A stretch of DNA of 33,272 nt from assembly GCF_002584985.1 (NCBI RefSeq), contig NZ_NUPZ01000023.1, positions 334,306 through 367,577 on the forward strand. The letters run 5' to 3'. This document shows, piece by piece, positions 1 to 7,485 of the stretch (its first letter is position 1; each line of letters opens with the position of its first letter). The DNA comes from Bacillus sp. AFS029637. GTDB lineage: Bacteria; Bacillota; Bacilli; Bacillales; Bacillaceae_G. The position numbers and the translations under genes were made by a program. The notes below the pieces were generated by a model. The model saw nothing but the letters and a program-made list of their open reading frames with translations, was not told the DNA's origin and made no database searches.

Positions 1-7
1 AAACTTT

Positions 8-64
8 ATTTTTTATCACGCATTACCTGCCCGTAAAAGCCCCACTGATTAAAGTTTCACTTTA
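8..64 (-). repeat. Dispersed intergenic repeat, copy A
   Basis: Read on the minus strand, this stretch begins at the stop codon of the 3-hydroxybutyrate dehydrogenase gene. It carries GTGAAACTTTAATCAGTGGG, then a GC-rich core (ACGGGCAG) and a GATAAAA tail. The same arrangement recurs at 19806-19860, and partly at 28279-28327 and 9352-9390. I cannot assign it to a named Bacillus cereus repeat family from sequence alone. Confidence 0.6.
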
Positions 65-838
65 TTGAGCAGTATAGCCACCATCGATAACAACGGCTTG
101 TCCGGTTATACCTTTTGCTTTTTCACTCGCTAAAAACATAGCATAATCAGCAATTTCTTGTACTTGTAATAAGCGCTTTTGTGGTACAAGTGGATAAATA
201 ACATCTTCTAAAACATTTTCAAGTGGTACATTTCGTGTAGTCGCTAAGTCTTGCAGTTGATTACGTACAAGAGGGGTATCGACATAACCAGGACAAAGGG
301 CATTTACAGTAATACCATGGATAGCACCTTCTAAAGCTGCCACTTTTGTTAATCCAATTACGCCATGTTTGGCACTATTATAGGCGGATTTTCCTGCAAA
401 TCCAACGAGACCATTAATGGAAGCAACATTAATAATTCGGCCATACTTTTGTTTTTTCATAATCGGAAAGGCATGTTTAATGGCAATAAACGGAGCAATT
501 TGCATAATCTTAATGAGTAGCTCGAACTTTTCAGTGGGAAAATCTTCAATCGGTGAGACGTGTTGCATTCCTGCATTGTTAATTAATACATCCAATGAAC
601 CGAAATGACTAACTGTTTGAGAAATTGCAGCTGCAATTTCTTCTTCAGATGTAACATCACATTTTAAACCAATCGCTTGAAATCCCTCCTTTTGTAATTG
701 TTCAGCAGCTTCTTTCGCACGATCTTCAAGCCGATCACTAATAACAACTTTAGCCCCTTCTTTTGCAAAAGCATTCCCCATTTCATAACCAATACCACTC
801 GCGGCACCTGTTAAAAAGACAACTCGATTTGTAACCAT
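62..838 (-). CDS. bdhA: 3-hydroxybutyrate dehydrogenase (SDR family)
   Basis: Probable NAD-dependent oxidation of 3-hydroxybutyrate to acetoacetate in the cytoplasm. It is a classical short-chain dehydrogenase of 258 residues, the usual length. The cofactor glycine motif GAASGIG is at residues 11-17, NNAG at 87-90, and the catalytic Ser140, Tyr153 and Lys157 lie in the expected spacing. The C-terminal ITGQAVVIDGGYTAQ is typical of the 3-hydroxybutyrate subgroup. I start it at the ATG at 838. An in-frame ATG four codons upstream abuts the GAAGGG ribosome binding site, leaving no spacer. It is transcribed divergently from the PadR operon. The subfamily is inferred from overall resemblance; another 3-hydroxyacyl or sugar SDR is possible but less likely. 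Confidence 0.88.
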   Translation of the reverse strand: MVTNRVVFLTGAASGIGYEMGNAFAKEGAKVVISDRLEDRAKEAAEQLQKEGFQAIGLKCDVTSEEEIAAAISQTVSHFGSLDVLINNAGMQHVSPIEDFPTEKFELLIKIMQIAPFIAIKHAFPIMKKQKYGRIINVASINGLVGFAGKSAYNSAKHGVIGLTKVAALEGAIHGITVNALCPGYVDTPLVRNQLQDLATTRNVPLENVLEDVIYPLVPQKRLLQVQEIADYAMFLASEKAKGITGQAVVIDGGYTAQ

Positions 839-933
839 GACGAAAAACATCCCTTCATAATAAAGTTTTCATATTGCTCTATTTAGAGAGGGTATAATAA
901 AATTCCTGCAAACATTTGGAAAAACATTGTTCG

Positions 934-1017
934 CTATCTTGTTTTGCAAAATAGTCTCTGTTATACTATTTTGTAAAGCAAGATACTTACGCTTATCTAT
1001 CTTGTAAAACAAGATAG
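934..1017 (+). promoter_or_regulatory. Promoter with three PadR operator-like palindromes
   Basis: Three related 21-bp imperfect palindromes lie at 934-954, 966-986 and 997-1017. The last is perfect: CTATCTTGT and ACAAGATAG around AAA. Centres are 32 and 31 bp apart, about three helical turns, so all three face the same side of the DNA. A promoter, TTGTTT at 939-944 and TATACT at 962-967 with a 17-bp spacer, is embedded in the first two. Autorepression by the downstream PadR protein is the natural inference. Confidence 0.75.
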
Positions 1018-1033
1018 TGGGAGGATTTGAATT

Positions 1034-1366
1034 ATGTCGACAAGTCAAATGCTGAAAGGGATTTTAGAAGGATGCTTACTTGCTATTATCTCTGAAGGTG
1101 AAATATATGGTTATGAAATGAGTGAAAAGCTAGCGAAGTATGGCTTTACAATGGCGAGTGAGGGAAGTATTTATCCGTTATTAATACGAATGCAAAAGGA
1201 AGGATTAATAACAAGTGTAATGAAGGAATCTCCATCTGGCCCAAAGCGAAAATATTATACATTAACAGAAAAAGGCGAGGAAGCACTTAATGAATTTATG
1301 GATCGCTGGGAAACGATGCAAAGTAGTGTAGAACGTCTACTTGAAGGAAAGGGGAGAAGGAAATAA
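1034..1366 (+). CDS. PadR family transcriptional regulator (short form)
   Basis: Cytoplasmic DNA-binding regulator of 110 residues, the size of the short PadR subfamily that lacks a long C-terminal helical domain. The winged helix covers about residues 8-85, with the family pattern LLAIISEGEIYGYEMSEKL and the following SEGSIYPLLIRMQKEGLI. The recognition region and the wing (KRKYYTLTEKG) are intact. The start is preceded by GGGAGG at about 1019-1024. Its stop overlaps the ATG of the following remnant gene by one base (TAATG), so the original operon was translationally coupled. Short PadR proteins are often co-transcribed with membrane proteins that have a small helical N-terminal domain, as seen next here. 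The inducer is unknown. Confidence 0.92.
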   Translation: MSTSQMLKGILEGCLLAIISEGEIYGYEMSEKLAKYGFTMASEGSIYPLLIRMQKEGLITSVMKESPSGPKRKYYTLTEKGEEALNEFMDRWETMQSSVERLLEGKGRRK

Positions 1367-1606
1367 TGCTATCAAATGAAGCGCGTAAGTTTTTATTAGA
1401 TATGAGATTATTTTTGACGGCAAAGAGTGTGAAAGAAAGCGATATATTTAATCATTCCACTTTCTATAATGTTAATATTTAAAACATTTACCTCGGAAGA
1501 TCTCGTGCCAATGCTATTTCAAATTATATGTTTATACGGAAGTTTATTTATTTTAATTTTCGTTGAAATTATGATGAAGACGAATAGAAGAGAAACAGTT
1601 AAATAA
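1366..1606 (+). pseudogene. Deletion remnant of a PadR-associated membrane protein
   Basis: An ATG overlapping the padR stop opens a frame reading MLSNEARKFLLDMRLFLTAK, clearly related to the N-terminus of the next gene (EGEKFLIDTKVYLITKGIKEED). After about 27 codons the similarity jumps. In the +1 frame, from about 1442 to the stop at 1604-1606, the sequence encodes IIPLSIMLIFK...LYGSLFIL...RRETVK. This matches the last 50 residues of the same paralogue (IIPLLIMFAFK...LYGSLYVL...RKTVN). About 175 codons are missing and the join, near 1441-1450, is out of frame. It is therefore a tandem paralogue destroyed by an internal deletion, with the frame closing after about 38 codons. Confidence 0.85.
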
Positions 1607-1619
1607 GGGAGGGGTTATA

Positions 1620-2381
1620 ATGAAGGTTTCTAAAGAAGGCGAAAAGTTTTTAATCGATACGAAAGTGTATTTAATAACAAAAGGGATTAAAGAAGAAGAT
1701 GTTGATGCCTTTTTAGAAGATGCAGAACTTCATTTAATAGAAGGTGAGCAAGAGGGAAAGACGGTAAAGGATATATTTGGGGATTCGCCAAAAGAGTATG
1801 CGGAAGAGTTGGCGAAAGAGATGGAGAAGGATAAAAGCGGTAGTATAAAAAGTATTTTGGGAATGATTATTGGTGTTGGTGGATATTGGTTACTTACAAA
1901 CATTTTATTTGGAAGTCCAAATCAGCAATTTACGTTAACAAATGTACAGTTAATTGGTTATCCAATCGTTTTATTCATTACGATAATTGGAGCGATTGTT
2001 GCGTTTAGAATGTCTTCTTTTAAAAGTAAATTGGTAGGGTTTGGAATTGTTTATATAATAGTGATGATACCTATTTTATTATTGGTGTTATTGATGTTTA
2101 TGAATAAATGGTACGGAACACCTGTATTGCAATTAACTACTATACAAAGTTATATGTTAGCTGGAATTGTCTTATTAGTACTGTTGATTGGTGAAGCATA
2201 TATACTTGGATGGATTGGAATATTAGCTGTTATCATACCGCTATTAATTATGTTTGCATTTAAAGAATTAGGAAAGCAAAACCCATATTTAATAATACTA
2301 GAGCCTTTACTTCTGTACGGAAGTTTATATGTATTAATGCGATGGTCTTTAAAAAATGAAGAGCGAAAAACTGTAAACTAG
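1620..2381 (+). CDS. PadR-associated membrane protein with HAAS-like N-terminal domain
   Basis: Integral membrane protein of 253 residues. Residues 1-70 form a soluble, charged helical domain (KFLIDTKVYLITKGIKEEDVDAF, then HLIEGEQEGKTVKDIFGDSPKEYAEELAKEM). It resembles the HAAS/DUF1700-type domains that accompany PadR regulators. Hydrophobic segments follow at about 78-98, 110-130, 140-161, 178-193, 195-214 and 222-241, suggesting six membrane spans and a short basic tail. A GGGAGGGG ribosome binding site precedes the ATG. It is the third frame of the padR operon and the intact copy of the remnant just upstream. The role is unknown. A sensor or stress-response membrane protein controlled by PadR is an inference from context only. 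Confidence 0.8.
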   Translation: MKVSKEGEKFLIDTKVYLITKGIKEEDVDAFLEDAELHLIEGEQEGKTVKDIFGDSPKEYAEELAKEMEKDKSGSIKSILGMIIGVGGYWLLTNILFGSPNQQFTLTNVQLIGYPIVLFITIIGAIVAFRMSSFKSKLVGFGIVYIIVMIPILLLVLLMFMNKWYGTPVLQLTTIQSYMLAGIVLLVLLIGEAYILGWIGILAVIIPLLIMFAFKELGKQNPYLIILEPLLLYGSLYVLMRWSLKNEERKTVN

Positions 2382-2398
2382 GAGTTCTATAGAAAAAA

Positions 2399-2495
2399 GG
2401 CTGCTCTAGATATACAATAAATTATTTCCAAAGAAATACTATATTTTGATTTTTAGAGAGATTATGTTTCGGTGTATATTGTATTCTTTGCAGCC
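2399..2495. repeat. Long imperfect inverted repeat
   Basis: GGCTGC (2399-2404) and ATACAATA (2412-2419) are matched in inverted order by TATTGTAT (2477-2484) and GCAGCC (2490-2495). The outer arms of roughly 20 nt enclose an AT-rich loop of about 57 nt. It lies between the membrane protein gene and the operon terminator. It has no T-tract, so it is not an ordinary terminator; it could be an mRNA 3' structure or a small repeat element. Confidence 0.5.
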
Positions 2496-2532
2496 AGTAT
2501 TTAGTTTGTTAATTAGTATATATTGTTTTGAG

Positions 2533-2559
2533 CAGTAACAAGGGCGTTACTGTTTTTTT
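2533..2559 (+). terminator. Rho-independent terminator of the padR operon
   Basis: CAGTAAC (2533-2539), a 6-nt loop and GTTACTG (2546-2552) are followed by seven T. The hairpin overlaps the last codons of the opposing metalloprotease gene. Confidence 0.8.
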
Positions 2560-3164
2560 CTTTGTAATAAAGAGCTTTGTAAAGAGAGTGCTTTTTGTTC
2601 GTTTGTTAATAGGGACTGAATATGGACATTTTCAGGGCGGGGGACTATCGGATACATAAGATTGAATGGAGAAGGATGGTGCTCCGAGCCAGTTGGAGAA
2701 TGAGGATCTGCGTGAGTAAGTTTTCCGTGAACACGTCTTGTAAATAAAATATGCCCGATTTCGTGAGCGAGTGTATATATATTTTTCATGGGAGCAGCCG
2801 AATTTGTTAAAACGATGTAACCAGTAAGTTGCTGTTGTTTTGCTAAAGAGTAAGCACAGGCAATTACTGCGGTTTCTTTGAAATAATCACTGCCAATATA
2901 ACAAATATAAAGATCGCATTCAGGAGCTTCATTTACACACGTTTGGAAAAAGGATGCTAATTTTTCCTGACTTTGAATGGAATTTTTATAACTGATTTCA
3001 CGGTCAGAAAAACGGAAAAGCTCATTTAATACAATTACATCTTGAATTTGAAATGTAATGGGATGCCAAATTGATTCTGCAACAGCTAAATCTTTTGCAA
3101 TGCGGTCATTAGAAATATCGGCGCCTGGAGTAATGCAAATACATATATTGACGTATAGATCCAT
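2547..3164 (-). CDS. Metzincin-like zinc metalloprotease, cytoplasmic or leaderless
   Basis: Small putative metalloprotease of 205 residues. The zinc motif HEIGH is at residues 134-138, followed by further histidines (H151, H155) in HADPH, and by NLMYP at about 168-172, which looks like a metzincin Met-turn. The spacing from HExxH to the third histidine is longer than the classical HExxHxxGxxH, so the fold assignment is tentative. There is no signal peptide or membrane segment; the N-terminus (MDLYVNICICITPG) reads as a beta strand. I start at the ATG at 3164, eight bases after GAGG. An upstream GTG lies inside that ribosome binding site. It stands alone, convergent with the padR operon. The substrate is unknown. 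Confidence 0.75.
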   Translation of the reverse strand: MDLYVNICICITPGADISNDRIAKDLAVAESIWHPITFQIQDVIVLNELFRFSDREISYKNSIQSQEKLASFFQTCVNEAPECDLYICYIGSDYFKETAVIACAYSLAKQQQLTGYIVLTNSAAPMKNIYTLAHEIGHILFTRRVHGKLTHADPHSPTGSEHHPSPFNLMYPIVPRPENVHIQSLLTNEQKALSLQSSLLQRKKQ

Positions 3165-3341
3165 AAGGAACACCTCAAATGAAAAAATTCTTCCTATAAT
3201 ATATGTGTAAAAAAGATGCTATGTATGGATAAATGCCTTCTTTGTTACATGAATATATAGATGACAAGTCAAAAAAAATTCATAGTTCTATAACATGGTG
3301 TGGCCGCCTTTTTGATATAGTAAAGGAAAGGGGGAGAATAT

Positions 3342-3635
3342 ATGTATACATTAAAAATCGTTTCAGACAGAGAAGCACTTTATCAATTTGCAAGTTATGT
3401 AAGAGTTGTACAAGGGGTTGAAGATGTATATGTAGAGGTGGGAGAACCTTTATATGAACATCCTTTAATGAAGTTTTATGTACATATTAAGCTTAAAGAA
3501 ACATATGAGCAGCATAAAGCATTACAGGAAATAGCAAGATTAGTAGAATTGGGTCGTTTTACATATGTCCATTATCGTAATGATGAAATTGAGGAAGCTT
3601 TTGAAGCTGTAAAATATGAAAGTTTTAAAAAATAA
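3342..3635 (+). CDS. Conserved small protein of unknown function
   Basis: A 97-residue soluble, acidic protein with no signal peptide, membrane helix or cysteine pair. The sequence alternates predicted strands and helices (MYTLKIVSDREALYQFASYV, then EDVYVEVGEP, FYVHIKL), compatible with a small alpha/beta fold, but I recognise no domain. The ATG follows a strong GGGGGAG ribosome binding site, and a GNRA-loop terminator lies directly downstream, so it is a single-gene transcription unit. An overlapping reading frame that starts upstream at 3233 lacks both supports and is not a gene. The protein looks real from its codon use and signals. Its function is not inferable here. Confidence 0.8.
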   Translation: MYTLKIVSDREALYQFASYVRVVQGVEDVYVEVGEPLYEHPLMKFYVHIKLKETYEQHKALQEIARLVELGRFTYVHYRNDEIEEAFEAVKYESFKK

Positions 3636-3641
3636 AAGATG

Positions 3642-3671
3642 AAAAAAGGAGGCGAAAGCTTCCTTTTTTTT
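3642..3671 (+). terminator. Strong rho-independent terminator with GAAA tetraloop
   Basis: AAAAAAGGAGGC, loop GAAA, GCTTCCTTTTTT: a 12-bp stem with one G-T pair, ending in a run of T. Confidence 0.9.
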
Positions 3672-3745
3672 CTTTAAAATTACATCAACAAAAGGAGAAA
3701 AATTTTGTTATGATAAGGGAGGATGAGGAAAGGAGAGTTTACATA

Positions 3746-4195
3746 TTGGGGTATATTGAAGATTTACGCAAAGTCGTCGGTACAAGGCCACTTATTCTAG
3801 TAGGGTCAGCAATTATTATATTAAATGATAATCAAGAAGTATTGCTTCAATATCGTTCGGATACATATGATTGGGGTGTGCCTGGCGGAGCAATGGAGCT
3901 TGGGGAAACGACAGAAGAAACTGCTCGTAGAGAATTATTCGAGGAGACGGGACTAACTGCAAAAATAATGCAATTTCTTGGTGTCTTATCAGGAAAGGAA
4001 GTATATTTCCGTTATCCGAATGGAGATGAAATTTTTAATGTCATTCATCTGTATCAGGGGCATCATGTGAGTGGTGAATTAAAGCTCGATCATGAAGGAT
4101 TACAACTTCAATATTTTCCAGTAGATAAGTTACCAAAATTGAATGAAACGACAGAGAAAATTTTACAAAAGTTTTTATATGCGTTAACAGAATAG
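3746..4195 (+). CDS. Nudix hydrolase
   Basis: Cytoplasmic pyrophosphohydrolase of the Nudix superfamily, acting on an unknown nucleoside diphosphate-linked substrate. The Nudix box fits the pattern GX5EX7REXXEEXG: GAMELGETTEETARRELFEE followed by TGL. The N-terminal GYIEDLRKVVGTRP and the following LVGSAIIIL strand are typical of a common Bacillus group. Two starts are possible. The ATG at 3710 has its AGGAG 12 bases away, while the TTG at 3746 lies about nine bases after AAAGGAGA and gives 149 residues beginning at GYIEDL, where the conserved region begins. I prefer the TTG. A terminator follows immediately, so it is monocistronic. Substrate prediction is not possible from the motif alone. 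Confidence 0.87.
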   Translation: MGYIEDLRKVVGTRPLILVGSAIIILNDNQEVLLQYRSDTYDWGVPGGAMELGETTEETARRELFEETGLTAKIMQFLGVLSGKEVYFRYPNGDEIFNVIHLYQGHHVSGELKLDHEGLQLQYFPVDKLPKLNETTEKILQKFLYALTE

Positions 4196-4220
4196 AAGGT
4201 TAATTCCTTCTATTTTTATT
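4191..4220 (+). terminator. Terminator after the Nudix gene
   Basis: AATAGAAGG, loop TTAATT, CCTTCTATT, then TTTATT. The stem is nine perfect base pairs and overlaps the stop codon. Confidence 0.8.
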
Positions 4221-4232
4221 ATATTAAATATT

Positions 4233-4261
4233 TTGATTTTTTAGTATGTTTATAGTATGAT
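4233..4261 (+). promoter_or_regulatory. Probable sigma-A promoter of the thiolase gene
   Basis: TTGATT at 4233-4238 and TATGAT at 4256-4261 are separated by 17 bp, about 75 bases upstream of the ATG. Confidence 0.6.
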
Positions 4262-4334
4262 AGTTGTAGACATACATCTTATGGAATTTCACCTAAAAAC
4301 TGACTAGGGTACATAAGAGAGGGGCAAGTACAAA

Positions 4335-5510
4335 ATGCATAATGTTGTTATTACAGCTGCAGTTCGTTCGCCAATTGGAACTTTTGGGGGAGCGCTAAAA
4401 AATGTAACGCCAGTAGAATTAGCTGTTCCTGTACTTCAGGAAGCTGTAAAACGAGGCGGGGTAGAACCACATGAAGTTGATGAAGTAATTTTAGGTCATT
4501 GTATTCAAAGAACTGATGAAGCAAATACGGCGAGAACGGCTGCATTAGCGGCAGGATTTCCTGACACAGTTACGGGTTATACAATCCAACGCCAATGTTC
4601 TTCAGGTATGCAAGCAATTATGTCAGCTGCAATGCAAATTCAATTAGGTGTAAGTGATATTGTTGTTGCAGGTGGAGTAGAAGCGATGAGTTCGAGCCCT
4701 TATGCATTGAAACAGCACCGCTGGGGACAACGTCTACAACATGGAGAAATCCGTGATACAGTGTGGGAAATATTAGAGGATCCACTGCATCATATTATGA
4801 TGGGTGAAACAGCGGAAAATTTAGTTGAACAATATGAAATTACAAGAGAGGAACAAGATGAGGTTGCGCTTCGTAGTCACACACTAGCACTACAAGCAAT
4901 CGAGTCTGGATACTTTGACGATCAAATTGTTCCTATTACAATAAAAGAGCGTAGAAAAGAAGTTGTATTCTCGAAGGATGAACATCCACGTGCAGATATT
5001 ACAGCGGAAAAATTAGCAGGATTAAAACCAGCATTCCGTAAAGATGGATCTGTAACTGCAGGGAATGCATCTGGTTTGAATGACGGAAGCGCGGTTCTAG
5101 TATTAATGAGTGAAGAAAAAGCGAAAGAAAAAGGCTTACAACCGCTAGCTAGAATTGTTGGATATTCAGTAGCTGGGGTAGACCCGAAAATTATGGGTAT
5201 TGGACCAGCACCAGCAATCCGAAAAGGCTTAGAAAAAGTAGATTGGTCATTAGAAGATGCAGATTTACTTGAAATTAATGAAGCTTTCGCAGCACAATAT
5301 TTGGCTGTAGAAAAAGAATTAGGTTTAAATCGTGAGAAAGTGAATGTAAACGGTAGTGGTGTAGGACTTGGACATCCAATCGGTTGTACAGGAGCTCGTA
5401 TTACGGTAAGTTTAATTCACGAATTAAAGCGACGCGGCTTAGAAAAAGGAATTGCTTCTCTATGCGTCGGCGGCGGTATTGGAGTAGCATTATTTATAGA
5501 AGCATTATAA
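4335..5510 (+). CDS. Thiolase, probable acetyl-CoA C-acetyltransferase
   Basis: Catalyses reversible condensation of two acetyl-CoA to acetoacetyl-CoA, or thiolysis of 3-ketoacyl-CoA. It has 391 residues, the normal thiolase length. The nucleophile Cys88 is in [11 protein letters not shown], the catalytic His347 in [12 protein letters not shown], and the second active cysteine Cys377 in LCVGGGIG. The NEAFA motif is also present. It has its own promoter and a GAGGGG ribosome binding site, and is followed by a perfect palindromic terminator. It therefore appears to be a stand-alone gene, not part of a fatty acid oxidation operon. Biosynthetic and degradative thiolases are hard to separate by sequence. 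The nearby 3-hydroxybutyrate dehydrogenase makes a ketone-body or PHB-related role attractive but unproven. Confidence 0.92.
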   Translation: MHNVVITAAVRSPIGTFGGALKNVTPVELAVPVLQEAVKRGGVEPHEVDEVILGHCIQRTDEANTARTAALAAGFPDTVTGYTIQRQCSSGMQAIMSAAMQIQLGVSDIVVAGGVEAMSSSPYALKQHRWGQRLQHGEIRDTVWEILEDPLHHIMMGETAENLVEQYEITREEQDEVALRSHTLALQAIESGYFDDQIVPITIKERRKEVVFSKDEHPRADITAEKLAGLKPAFRKDGSVTAGNASGLNDGSAVLVLMSEEKAKEKGLQPLARIVGYSVAGVDPKIMGIGPAPAIRKGLEKVDWSLEDADLLEINEAFAAQYLAVEKELGLNREKVNVNGSGVGLGHPIGCTGARITVSLIHELKRRGLEKGIASLCVGGGIGVALFIEAL

Positions 5511-5512
5511 AA

Positions 5513-5541
5513 AAGAAGCAGCAATTGCTGCTTCTTTTTTT
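5513..5541. terminator. Bidirectional terminator, thiolase and ATPase genes
   Basis: AAGAAGCAGC and its exact complement GCTGCTTCTT flank AATT and are bordered by A and T runs on opposite sides. It can serve both converging genes. Confidence 0.9.
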
Positions 5542-6292
5542 ACGACTCAAATAGATGATGGAATAACCGATCACGATTTTCAAAGAAAAGTTTCGTCGTT
5601 TGATAATGCTCGGTTTCTTCTAATGTGGATTCGTGAATCCCCTCTTGTGTTAAAGAGTATATAGTAGATTCAGGGTAAGCCATTAAAATAGGAGAATGCG
5701 TCGCAATAACAAATTGTGAACCTTGTTCCGCTAGCTCATGCATTCGAATGAGCATGGAAAGTTGTCTCATTGGTGATAGAGCGGCTTCAGGCTCATCTAA
5801 AATGTATAAACCTTGTCCTGAAAAACGATTCATAAATAATGAGAAGAACGATTCACCGTGTGATTGTTTGTGTAATGAGATACCACCATAGGAATCAATA
5901 ACCGGATTTCCACGTGCTTCCAAATCAGCGTCTATTTCATCAATATAAGAAGCGACGTTATAAAATGATTCAGCGCGAAGAAAGAAACCGTCGTTTGGTG
6001 TATTGAAACTTTTGGAAATTCGAAGGTATTCATGTAAAGATGAGTGTGAATCGTTTGTGCTAAAGCGGAAGTTTTTTGTTCCACCTTCTGCATTAAAACC
6101 TAAAGCGATTGCAATTGCTTCGAGTAATGTTGATTTACCCGTTCCGTTTTCTCCAATAATGAATGTTACATTTGGATGGAAAGCTAGTGATTGTAATGTT
6201 CGGATAGCGGGTAAGCAGTAAGGATATGCGGAAAAACTAGGGATATTTTCTTTTTTTAATGTGACATTTTTTAAAAAGGGTACGTCAATCAA
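5540..6292 (-). CDS. Predicted ATPase of the ABC/AAA type (COG3910-like)
   Basis: A 250-residue soluble ATPase with Walker A GENGTGKST at residues 47-55, a signature-like SHGESFF at 144-150, Walker B GLYILDEPEA at 161-170 and an H-loop ATHS at 197-200. The domain is complete but without long coiled coils, so it resembles the small RecF/OLD-type predicted ATPases and not a transporter subunit. The start is a TTG eight to nine bases after TGAGG, and that TGA is the stop of the upstream small membrane protein. The two genes are therefore translationally coupled, 10 bases apart. The function is unknown. Coupling suggests the ATPase works with, or is supplied alongside, the membrane protein. Confidence 0.88.
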   Translation of the reverse strand: MIDVPFLKNVTLKKENIPSFSAYPYCLPAIRTLQSLAFHPNVTFIIGENGTGKSTLLEAIAIALGFNAEGGTKNFRFSTNDSHSSLHEYLRISKSFNTPNDGFFLRAESFYNVASYIDEIDADLEARGNPVIDSYGGISLHKQSHGESFFSLFMNRFSGQGLYILDEPEAALSPMRQLSMLIRMHELAEQGSQFVIATHSPILMAYPESTIYSLTQEGIHESTLEETEHYQTTKLFFENRDRLFHHLFES

Positions 6293-6302
6293 TATATAAA
6301 CC

Positions 6303-6572
6303 TCAATTCATAACGGATTTTGATTGTAACAAAGCAGCAAATACAAAGGTGAGACAACTTGCTATTAGTATTGTATATTGAAGTGCGCCAAAACCGAGAC
6401 TTTCCAAGGCGAAAGAAATCCTCTTCCGTATAAAAATGAAAAGAACGCTCATAAAGCCAACGAGAGCGGGCGTATATTTTATAACCTTTAAATGCTTCCA
6501 TAGAAAAAATCCAATGTATGTACTTAAAAACAAGATAAACAGAACAAGAAAAAAGACAAGTGTTAATAACAC
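6303..6572 (-). CDS. Small membrane protein of unknown function (possibly YesK-like)
   Basis: An 89-residue hydrophobic protein with three likely membrane spans, at about 2-24, 33-48 and 62-82, separated by short basic loops (KHLKVIK, IRKRISF). It starts with GTG, eight bases after AAGGAG on the minus strand. Its size and layout recall the YesK-like small membrane proteins, but no diagnostic motif confirms this. It is the first gene of a two-gene unit: its stop codon TGA forms part of the ribosome binding site of the ATPase gene. The role is unknown. Confidence 0.75.
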   Translation of the reverse strand: MLLTLVFFLVLFILFLSTYIGFFLWKHLKVIKYTPALVGFMSVLFIFIRKRISFALESLGFGALQYTILIASCLTFVFAALLQSKSVMN

Positions 6573-6720
6573 GGGACCTTCTCCTTACTTTCTGAATATT
6601 TTATGTGGATTATAACATGTAAACTATCATATTCCAATGTGAAAATAAATATTGCATGAAGATCAATTCTCTCGTTATGATAGATGGTATTCTATTGAAA
6701 ATATGAAAAGGAGTAAACAT

Positions 6721-7449
6721 ATGCCGTTTACATTCGCACATCCAGCAGCGGTGCTTCCTTTTACGAAAAAGCATTCTACATATATTTCAGTAACGGCTCT
6801 TACATTAGGTAGTATGGCGCCTGACTTTGAATATTTTTTACACTTTAGACCGTATGGTGTTATTGGGCATACATGGATGGGGTTTTTATATTTAAATTTA
6901 CCGCTCGTCTTTTTGTTAGCATACATATATCATCACATTTTAAAAAAGCCTTTTATAACACATTTACCTAAGCCACTTGCTGGCTACTATATATGTGCAG
7001 TAGATGATAGATGGGGGCTTCATACGTGGAAAGACCTTTTTGTATTTTGCTATTCTGCATTATTTGGTATGTTTACGCATGTCGTTTGGGATGCGTTTAC
7101 CCATAAAACAGGCTATTTTGTTATGAAAATACCATTGTTGCAACGAGAATGGCATAGCATCCCAGTTTATAAATATATGCAGCATGGGAGTACATGTATT
7201 GGTTTTCTATTACTATTATACGTATTATGGAAGTATAGAAATGAAATGGGTAAAGATCTTATTGTGGCTTCGGAAAAAAGAAAGTATTGGATTTCAGTAA
7301 TTGTTGCGGCAGCTATTATATTTATCGTGCACGCGTTCGTAGATCCCTATTTTCATATTTTCCAAATTGGAGGTATAATAGTATCTGGACTGACAAGTTC
7401 ATTTTGTGGACTTCTCATTGTTTCTATAGTTTACAAAGCAAGGGACTAA
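6721..7449 (+). CDS. DUF4184-like polytopic membrane protein
   Basis: Membrane protein of 242 residues. It begins with MPFTFAHPAAVLPF, the characteristic opening of the DUF4184 family, and has histidine-rich conserved segments (APDFEYFLHFRPYG, IGHTWMGF, MFTHVVWDAFTHKTGYF). Hydrophobic segments at about 60-85, 120-140, 160-178, 195-215 and 220-238 suggest five or six spans. The start at 6721 has a good AAAAGGAG ribosome binding site seven bases away; extension upstream to 6652 would be non-conserved and lacks one. The clustered His and Asp residues resemble metal-dependent membrane hydrolases, but no activity is established. It is divergent from the small membrane protein/ATPase unit. Confidence 0.85.
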   Translation: MPFTFAHPAAVLPFTKKHSTYISVTALTLGSMAPDFEYFLHFRPYGVIGHTWMGFLYLNLPLVFLLAYIYHHILKKPFITHLPKPLAGYYICAVDDRWGLHTWKDLFVFCYSALFGMFTHVVWDAFTHKTGYFVMKIPLLQREWHSIPVYKYMQHGSTCIGFLLLLYVLWKYRNEMGKDLIVASEKRKYWISVIVAAAIIFIVHAFVDPYFHIFQIGGIIVSGLTSSFCGLLIVSIVYKARD

Positions 7450-7485
7450 TTTATATTCATGAATGATAGCGTTAGGAGAAATTAA

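Noticed and set aside
3233-3421. 62-residue plus-strand frame upstream of and overlapping the 97-residue gene
   Set aside because: No ribosome binding site, and it overlaps the better-supported frame at 3342 that has GGGGGAG and a matching terminator.
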